NCBI GenBank assembly: GCA_963788055.1 | Contig: CAWBFA010000001.1 | Location: 773,564-837,563 of the forward strand | Reading direction: 5' to 3' | From: JACCTU01 sp963788055 | GTDB lineage: Bacteria; Actinomycetota; Thermoleophilia; Gaiellales; Gaiellaceae | DNA: 64,000 bases | In this document: in pieces, positions 58,461 through 64,000 of the stretch | Layout of the letters: each line of letters begins with the position of its first letter | How positions within the stretch are numbered: the stretch's first letter is position 1 | Translations under genes and position numbers: made by a program | The notes under the pieces: model-generated | What the model was told of the DNA's origin: nothing | Seen by the model: only the letters and a program-made list of their open reading frames with translations | The model's database searches: none

Positions 58461-59477
58461 GTGTTCGACGAGGGCCTGGCCGAGCTCCACACCCACCTCG
58501 GAGGCTCGGTCGCCTCGGAGATCCTCTGGAGCTTGGCCCACGAGCAGGGCATTGCCCTGCCCGTCAAGGACTACTGGGAGTTCGAGCGGCTCGTCACGGT
58601 CAGCGACCCGCGCGGGGTGCCGAACCTGGACGCCCTCGACCAGATCTACCACTGGACGGAGCTGATCCAGTCCTCGCCGATCGCCGTCGAGCGCTCGGTG
58701 CATGCGGCGATCGGCGGCGCCTATCGCTCGCAGCACATCACGACGCTCGAGCTGCGCTTCAATCCGATGAAGCGGAACCGCGGCGGCGAGCGCGACCTCG
58801 ACCACATCATCCTCGCGGCGATCCGAGGGCTCGACCTCGCTTCGATCGAGTACCCGCAGGTTCGCGCGGGCCTGATCCTGATGATGGACCGGACCTTCGA
58901 CGCGCGCTTGAACGAGATCATCGTCGAGAAGGCGATCAAGTGGGCGCCGCGCGGGATCGTCGGGGTGGACATCGCCGGGCCACGCCCCGGCGGCGGGCGC
59001 TACGACTACACGCAGGTTGCGCCGATGGTCGAGACCGCACGCGACGCCGGGCTCGGCGTGACGATCCACGTCGGCGAGGAGGGCGGCGTCATGGGACGCG
59101 AGGAGACGGCTGAGGTCGTCGAGTCGCTGCGGCCGGATCGCATCGGCCACGGGATCCTCGCCGCCGGCGACCCGGACCTGATGGCCGCGATCCGCGAGCG
59201 CCAGATCGTGCTGGAGATCTGCCCGACCTCGAACCTGCTGACGAAGGCCCTCGCCGACGAGGACGCGGTGCGCGAGACGTTCCGCCGGTTCGTCGAGAAC
59301 GGCGTCGCCTTCACGATCGCGACGGACGGGCCGGAGATGATGCGGACGCACCTGCGCGACGAGTTCGAGCTCCTGCTCCGGATCGGCGCGCTCGACGAGG
59401 ACGAGGCACGCGAGGCCAACGCCCGCGGGCACGAGTCCGCTTTCATCAGCGGCCGCCGCGTGTCAGAGCGGGCGTAA
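58461..59477 (+). CDS. add: Adenosine deaminase
   Basis: A zinc hydrolase (338 aa) that deaminates adenosine or a related aminopurine. Zinc ligands are in the N-terminal HTHLGGS (residues 10-16), in TIHVGEEGGVMG (His, followed by the catalytic Glu region) and in FTIATDGPEMM (Asp pair). RIGHGILAAGDPDLM contains the catalytic His. The spacing fits the adenosine deaminase/aminodeoxyfutalosine deaminase branch. No futalosine-pathway gene is in the window, so adenosine is the default substrate. GTG start fixed by a TACACT-6 promoter. Confidence 0.92.
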   Translation: MFDEGLAELHTHLGGSVASEILWSLAHEQGIALPVKDYWEFERLVTVSDPRGVPNLDALDQIYHWTELIQSSPIAVERSVHAAIGGAYRSQHITTLELRFNPMKRNRGGERDLDHIILAAIRGLDLASIEYPQVRAGLILMMDRTFDARLNEIIVEKAIKWAPRGIVGVDIAGPRPGGGRYDYTQVAPMVETARDAGLGVTIHVGEEGGVMGREETAEVVESLRPDRIGHGILAAGDPDLMAAIRERQIVLEICPTSNLLTKALADEDAVRETFRRFVENGVAFTIATDGPEMMRTHLRDEFELLLRIGALDEDEAREANARGHESAFISGRRVSERA

Positions 59478-59539
59478 CTGCCGCAAGATACGCCCTTCGG
59501 ACAATGGCGGCTCGATAGAGGAGGTGGCAAGCTCGCTGC

Positions 59540-59803
59540 ATGTCGCCAGTCCTCAAAGATCAGCCCATCGGCTTGACCAATCGTCAACGCCAGGTCGTTG
59601 CGCTGATCGCGGCGGGTTGCTCGAACGATGAGGTCGGCGCGCGTCTGGGCATCTCCCCTAGGACCGCAAAGGCGCACAGCGATGTACTCCGGCAGAAGCT
59701 CGGAGTTCCTCGCCGGCGTCAAATCCCTGCCGCGTACCGCGCCCTCACGGGCGAGGACCCGCTCGCCCAAGACCTCGGCGCGGAAGCACACGCCGGGGGC
59801 TGA
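59540..59803 (+). CDS. Orphan LuxR-type HTH protein
   Basis: An 87-aa protein made almost only of a LuxR/GerE DNA-binding domain: LTNRQRQVVALIAAGCSNDE, GARLGISPRTAKAHSDVLRQ, KLGVPRRRQIPAAYRALTG. No receiver or ligand-binding domain precedes it, so activity would depend on level or on a partner. It lies just upstream of a large MalT-type LuxR protein on the same strand but is separated by a good terminator. Confidence 0.82.
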   Translation: MSPVLKDQPIGLTNRQRQVVALIAAGCSNDEVGARLGISPRTAKAHSDVLRQKLGVPRRRQIPAAYRALTGEDPLAQDLGAEAHAGG

Positions 59804-59809
59804 CGGCAA

Positions 59810-59843
59810 GGTGCCCGCGGCGCGCGGCCGACCCGCGGGCACC
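59810..59843 (+). terminator. Terminator of the orphan LuxR gene
   Basis: A perfect 11-bp stem GGTGCCCGCGG / CCGCGGGCACC with a 12-nt loop, followed by GCTCTTTT. It starts 7 nt after the stop. Confidence 0.8.
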
Positions 59844-59916
59844 GCTCTTTTCGACCATGTGAAACCGGCGCGAGGAGCGCTAAGGTCGAGGCCGAGATCA
59901 GGGCCTCCCGAGACCG

Positions 59917-62451
59917 ATGGGAGAAGGTAAGGGTTTGGCCGAACAGCGTCGGCACATCATCAAGCGACCGCGCCTCACAAGGCTGCTCCATCAATCAGAA
60001 GCGCGGATCATCCTGCTCGTTGCGCCAGCCGGCTACGGGAAAACCACGCTGACGCGGGACTGGGTATCGGCACTTGTCGGGCCGAAGGTGGCCTGGTACC
60101 GCGCCGAGTCAGCTGCCGCGGACTCCGCGGCGCTCGCCGCCGGTCTAGCAGAAGCCCTTGCTAAGGCCACTAACGGATCGGAGCAGAGGCTGCTGGCGAG
60201 ACTGTCGAGCGGCGGCCCGGTTCCAGAGGCGGTCGGCTTGGCAAAACTGGTCGCCGATTCGATCGGAAGCTCTTGCGACGACGTGTTGATGGTCATCGAC
60301 GATTACAACCGCGCGTCGAGCCCCGAGGCCGAGCAACTCGTAGACGAACTCGCCCGCATTGCCTCCTTCCGCCTCGTCATAACGACTCGGACTCGCCCGG
60401 CGTGGGCTACCGCACGACGATTGCTATACGGCGAGATCTATGAGTTGGGACGCGAGATGCTCGCGATGGACCAAGAAGAGGCCGCACGTGTTTTGGCACG
60501 AAATGGTCAACGACCGCTTCCAGGCCTTGTCGCGCTGGCGGCGGGCTGGCCAGCTGTTATCGGGCTAGCAGCGGCGTCTGGGTCCGTGGACGTGCCCGAG
60601 CACGTTCTCGCGGACACGCTCTATGAATTCTTTGCACAAGAAATCGTCCAGTCGCTTCCGACCACAGTGCGCGTTTCGCTCCACGCCCTCGCGCTTGCGT
60701 CCACGATCACGCCACGGGTTGTTGACGCCTTGCTCGGCGATGACGCGGAAGAGATACTCGGTTCCGCGGTAGCCGCCGGAGTGTTGTCGGCGGAGGAGGG
60801 GGGCAATTACTACATTCACCCGCTCTTTCGTGAGTTTCTCTCGCATGACCTGGACGGACCAACGTCGCACGAAGTAGCGCGGGACGCACGATTAGTGGCT
60901 GAAGCGCTAGCGCGAGATGGCGCATGGGATGCCGCCTTCGAGGTTGCCCGCCGCGCCACTCTTGCAGATGTCGTCGCAGAGTTGTTCGAGTCCGCAGGCC
61001 CGGAACTCTTGCGAGCCGGCAGAACCGCCTCGCTTAGAGCATGGGTCGACCACGCGCTTGACCTCGGGATCAATTCTCCGCACATCGATCTTGTTGCCGC
61101 AGAGGTGGCGTTCCGTGCTGGCGAGCCGGGAGCCGCGGAGACGTTGGCGCTTCGCGCAGCACGTCGGTCGACACACGCGGAGGCCACTCAACGGGCGTTG
61201 GTCCGTGCGGCCCGCGCAGCGACATTCGATGATCGGCCGGGAATTGGGGCAGAGCACGCTACCCGCGCTTGTGAACTTGCTCGAGACGACGCCTCGTTAC
61301 GTGCGGCGCTCTATGCACGATTCTTGGCAGAGGTCGAACTAGAGAACCCACAGGCGACCCGATTCCTAGATGACTTCGCCACTACGGCGGATCTTAGTGT
61401 GGACGACATGCTGAGACTCGGCGGCGGGCGCCTGTTCCACGCGCACCGCCTCGGTCCGCTCTATCCATGCATTGACGAAACGCGGCCGCTTGAGGCGCTG
61501 CTCTCCAGCGCGTCTGACCCGTTCATCGTTTCGTCGTATCTCACGACTCGCGCGCGCGCTCTCTGTAGTGCCGGTCTGTACTCCGAATCGTGGAACACGA
61601 TCGAACAAGCGCTCGATGAGGCTCGCCGCTCGCACCTCGAGTTCGCGATCCCGCACATCCTCGCAACAAGAGCCCACACGGCTACGGCTCTGAGTCGTAA
61701 CGGTGAGTTCCGCCGGCAGATGGCGGAGCTCGACATCACCGCGCGGTCAAGTACTCACGTTGTCGCGAACATCGCTCTTCTTCGTGCGCAAGCCCACCTT
61801 GTGAGCCAGCGGTTCACGTCCGCGGTGCAGATACTTCGGGAAGCCCCAGTTCCTGCCGACCGTGGCACCCACTCTGAGCTGCTCGGGTATCTGGCTCTGA
61901 CGCTCTCGCTACTCGGGCAGTCGCGTGAAGCCGCCTCGTTTGCGCGTGAAGCCGCCGAGCTCTCACGGAGCGCCGAACCGCGTGTCGTCGTTGCGCTCGT
62001 CGATGTTGTAATTGCGTCAAACACCAACTCTTTGCTTCAGGAGAGACTTGCGTCCGCGATCAAGATCATCGCGTCGACCGGGTTCGTCGACCCGATCGTG
62101 ATCCTCTTCCGGGCGTGCCCGAAGCTAGCTCCGCAAGTCGCGACATTCGTTCGGAGTAACCCAGGCGCAACGGTCATACGTCCAAAGATCGAACATTGGG
62201 CGAGGCAGGCATCAAAACAGACCGGCATCCTCACCACGCGTGAAGCCCAAATCTTAGAACTCGTCGCGGGCGGAGGTTCAAGTCGTGAGATCGCCCGACA
62301 GCTCTTCATTAGCGAGCCGACCGTAAAAGTTCATTTGCGGCACATTTACGAGAAGCTCGGCGTTCGAAACCGCGCCGAGGCGTCGGCTCTAGCCGCCAGG
62401 AGTGGCTATGCCGCGACCACTACGGAGGCGGCAGACTCCGGATCGGCCTGA
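59917..62451 (+). CDS. MalT-type LuxR-family ATPase regulator (STAND)
   Basis: A large regulator of 844 aa. The N-terminus (IIKRPRLTRLLHQSEARIIL) leads into a P-loop VAPAGYGKTTLTRDWVSALV (about residue 40) and Walker B VLMVIDDYNRASSPEAEQLV. The domain order matches MalT: NTPase, winged helix, TPR-like helical repeats (residues 330-740), and a C-terminal LuxR HTH (TREAQILELVAGGGSSREIA, QLFISEPTVKVHLRHIYEKL). Such proteins are inactive until an inducer drives oligomerisation. Codon choice is visibly less GC-biased than in the preceding genes. The 3' end overlaps the convergent HD-GYP gene by 46 bp. It is far from the mal operon, so maltose control is not implied. Confidence 0.9.
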   Translation: MGEGKGLAEQRRHIIKRPRLTRLLHQSEARIILLVAPAGYGKTTLTRDWVSALVGPKVAWYRAESAAADSAALAAGLAEALAKATNGSEQRLLARLSSGGPVPEAVGLAKLVADSIGSSCDDVLMVIDDYNRASSPEAEQLVDELARIASFRLVITTRTRPAWATARRLLYGEIYELGREMLAMDQEEAARVLARNGQRPLPGLVALAAGWPAVIGLAAASGSVDVPEHVLADTLYEFFAQEIVQSLPTTVRVSLHALALASTITPRVVDALLGDDAEEILGSAVAAGVLSAEEGGNYYIHPLFREFLSHDLDGPTSHEVARDARLVAEALARDGAWDAAFEVARRATLADVVAELFESAGPELLRAGRTASLRAWVDHALDLGINSPHIDLVAAEVAFRAGEPGAAETLALRAARRSTHAEATQRALVRAARAATFDDRPGIGAEHATRACELARDDASLRAALYARFLAEVELENPQATRFLDDFATTADLSVDDMLRLGGGRLFHAHRLGPLYPCIDETRPLEALLSSASDPFIVSSYLTTRARALCSAGLYSESWNTIEQALDEARRSHLEFAIPHILATRAHTATALSRNGEFRRQMAELDITARSSTHVVANIALLRAQAHLVSQRFTSAVQILREAPVPADRGTHSELLGYLALTLSLLGQSREAASFAREAAELSRSAEPRVVVALVDVVIASNTNSLLQERLASAIKIIASTGFVDPIVILFRACPKLAPQVATFVRSNPGATVIRPKIEHWARQASKQTGILTTREAQILELVAGGGSSREIARQLFISEPTVKVHLRHIYEKLGVRNRAEASALAARSGYAATTTEAADSGSA

Positions 62452-63812
62452 ACCACCTGACTACCGAATGTGAAGTCCGGCGCGGTTCCAAGCCGGTACG
62501 ACTCCTCAGCCGACGCGAGAATGGCCTCAAACGCTGCAACGACTGACGTATCGAACTGACTCTCTACTGCTTGCGCAAGCCTCAGACGCGCAACTCGACT
62601 CGGCATGGCGTCCCGATATGGTCGATCGGACGTCATTGCGTTGTACGCATCCGCGACCGAGATGATGCGCGAGACAAGGGGCGTGAACGCCCCGACGAGT
62701 TTGTCCGGATACCCTTCGCCGTCGACACGCTCATGGTGATGGCGCACGATCGACGCAATCTCCGCATAGTCCTCGACGTTCGCAAGGATCCGCTCGCCGA
62801 TCTCGCTATGCGCCTCCATTTGGCGACGCTCTTCGAGGGTTAGCGGCCCTTCCTTTTCAAGAAGGCCTGGAGGCAGTCCAATCTTCCCGATGTCATGAAC
62901 CAGTCCGGCTAGGTGGCACTTACGCTGCTCCTCCTCGCTCAGACCCATACGCCGGGCGATGTCACGGGAGTAGATCGCCACGGCGGCTGAATGGCCGGCT
63001 GTATATCTGTCTCGCGCGTCGAGAGTCGCAACGAGAGCCGTCGCAAAGGACAGATTGGCGCGTTCAAGTCTCTCATTCGCTCCGACTAGCTCTTCCGCCA
63101 ACTGTCGCTGCTCCTGGTACAGGACGAAGAGGCGTTGCGCTGCAATGGCGGGGACAAAGAACAGCAAAGCGGTCCATGCAGATACCTGCTCGTAGCCGTA
63201 GGCAAGAACCGCAATAACAGGGGTGAACAGCGGGATCGTCGCCGCGAGAAGCCTCGCCATCGCCTGGAGCGTCGCCATGATCGACCCGGACTTCCGGATC
63301 GCGAGAGTGCCTGCGGCGACTGCGGCGTCGGTGAGCGCCTCGACTGCGCCGGCGGCCGCGACGGCAACCAGCAACTGTCCAAAAGTTGGTTCCAGGCTAA
63401 GCAGCGACTGAGCTGCGAGCCCTGCCAAGCCGCCCGCGAGGACCCGCGTCGAGGTCCAAATCAGCCATCGCTCGTACGGTGCACCGAACTCCGCGAGCAG
63501 CGCAGCGGCCCCAACCGCCATCGCTGCGTGAGGTCCATAGACCACTGCCGCGAAGAGGACCGGCATGACTGAGACCGACATCTCAAGGTTCGTCGTGAGG
63601 CGGACGCTCTGCTTTTCCGCCATCCAAGCAACAAATGACAGCGCTGCGACCACAAGCAGCGGGAACGACCCACCGGATCCCTGCTGGGCGAGTGCCAGGG
63701 CCAGGCAAACGGCTCCAACTCCAAGGGTTAGGCCGTACGACTCGATAGGGGTTAGGCGGCGGAAGCCTGTCCCACCCAAACGTACGGTCTCTTCAATTTG
63801 AGTTTCGTACAT
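62406..63812 (-). CDS. Membrane HD-GYP domain protein (putative cyclic-di-GMP phosphodiesterase)
   Basis: A 468-aa protein. The first 220 residues form a hydrophobic multi-helix sensor domain (for example LPIESYG-type opening, VMPVLFAAVVYGPHAAMAVG, ALTDAAVAAGTLAIRKSG). After a helical linker comes the HD-GYP domain (about residues 255-430): ARDRYTAGHSAAVAIYSRDI, CHLAGLVHDIGKIGLPPGLL (HD), HSEIGERIL, IVRHHHERVDGEGYPDKL (the HHE-GYP block) and ISVADAYNAMTSDRPYR. All metal-binding residues are present, so it should be active on cyclic dinucleotides. The ATG at 63812 opens a normal N-terminus. Confidence 0.92.
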   Translation of the reverse strand: MYETQIEETVRLGGTGFRRLTPIESYGLTLGVGAVCLALALAQQGSGGSFPLLVVAALSFVAWMAEKQSVRLTTNLEMSVSVMPVLFAAVVYGPHAAMAVGAAALLAEFGAPYERWLIWTSTRVLAGGLAGLAAQSLLSLEPTFGQLLVAVAAAGAVEALTDAAVAAGTLAIRKSGSIMATLQAMARLLAATIPLFTPVIAVLAYGYEQVSAWTALLFFVPAIAAQRLFVLYQEQRQLAEELVGANERLERANLSFATALVATLDARDRYTAGHSAAVAIYSRDIARRMGLSEEEQRKCHLAGLVHDIGKIGLPPGLLEKEGPLTLEERRQMEAHSEIGERILANVEDYAEIASIVRHHHERVDGEGYPDKLVGAFTPLVSRIISVADAYNAMTSDRPYRDAMPSRVARLRLAQAVESQFDTSVVAAFEAILASAEESYRLGTAPDFTFGSQVVQADPESAASVVVAA

Positions 63813-63888
63813 GCGTAAACCTCTTGAATCTCACCGCGGTACGTGCCTAAACTTGCCGTGCCGTCAGTCCCCCACCGAAAGGGTCCTC

Positions 63889-63966
63889 GTGACTCAGCTT
63901 CGGAACCGTCTTATCGCGCTGCTTCCGCTGCTCGCTGCAGTGGGAGGAGCTTCCAAGGTCTGGTAG
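63889..63966 (+). CDS. Possible 25-aa peptide ORF
   Basis: From GTG 63889 a short frame encodes a basic-hydrophobic peptide (TQLRNRLIALLPLLAAVGGA, then SKVW and TAG). A GAAAGG stretch lies 8 nt upstream. It could be a signalling peptide or a chance frame; there is no homology evidence. The region 63813-63888 between it and the HD-GYP start is a divergent intergenic space with no other gene seen, and the window ends at 64000. Confidence 0.3.
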   Translation: MTQLRNRLIALLPLLAAVGGASKVW

Positions 63967-64000
63967 AGCTCGCGTAGCTTCCGTTTTCCTCAGGCGCTGG

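Noticed and set aside
1..64000. tRNA, rRNA, CRISPR arrays, transposases, integrases or phage genes
   Set aside because: None could be recognised by eye on either strand; short tRNA genes could still be missed without a covariance search.

Overview
The window is high-GC DNA with the gene content and style of a deep-branching actinobacterium. Class Thermoleophilia (Gaiella/Solirubrobacter-like) is my best guess. Supporting signs are a DUF6458 protein, PimA-like glycosyltransferase chemistry, an actinobacterial-type homogentisate pathway, very dense packing with start/stop overlaps of the ATGA, GTGA and TTGA type, and many GTG/TTG starts. Eleven genes have a TANNNT box exactly 6 nt before the start codon, which points to widespread leaderless transcription. 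No rRNA, tRNA, CRISPR array, transposase or phage gene was seen.

Layout. 0-11.9 kb is mostly housekeeping on the minus strand: guaA (partial) and guaB, a PfkB sugar kinase, a D,D-carboxypeptidase, a LysM protein, pyrF, HU (hup), pyrE, rdgB, mgtC-like, rph and murI, with a plus-strand amidase and a YihY/BrkB membrane protein. 11.9-19.2 kb holds a heavily frameshifted hydrolase, a branched-chain amino-acid type binding protein, a secreted Ig-like protein, a DUF72 protein, a class I glutamine amidotransferase and an AlkA-type glycosylase. 19.3-29.4 kb is a complete maltodextrin system. It has a secreted amylase, MalEFG, an MsmX/UgpC-type ATPase and a cytosolic GH13 enzyme in one minus-strand operon, with a divergent LacI regulator, two candidate operators and a malE-malF intercistronic hairpin.

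29.4-34.8 kb has a stand-alone ATPase with a palindromic promoter. Next to it is a four-gene, probably TetR-controlled operon encoding a selenium-binding/methanethiol-oxidase-like protein, a tiny membrane protein, TetR and an alpha/beta-hydrolase-glycosyltransferase fusion. 34.8-45.5 kb contains a scattered tyrosine/homogentisate catabolic set (hpd, hmgA, an FAH-family hydrolase) mixed with a HAD phosphatase, a sarcosine-oxidase-like enzyme, a CDF cation transporter and a large cyclase-ATPase-TPR regulator. 45.5-58.4 kb is mixed metabolism: EamA exporter, FabL-like reductase, proline dehydrogenase, secreted glycosidase-like protein, xseAB, cyclic-nucleotide-binding protein, glycerate kinase, flippase-like protein and GT4. 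58.4-64 kb has adenosine deaminase and then a signalling block of an orphan LuxR HTH, a MalT-type LuxR ATPase and an HD-GYP protein, with less extreme codon choice.

The most unusual non-coding features are a dispersed two-hairpin repeat at two sites (9.0 and 15.8 kb, inverted relative to each other) that supplies the end of rdgB, and a roughly 170-bp long palindrome at 2.6-2.8 kb. At least ten genes contain one or more single-base frame changes inside otherwise conserved coding sequence. I read these mainly as residual assembly indels rather than true gene decay.
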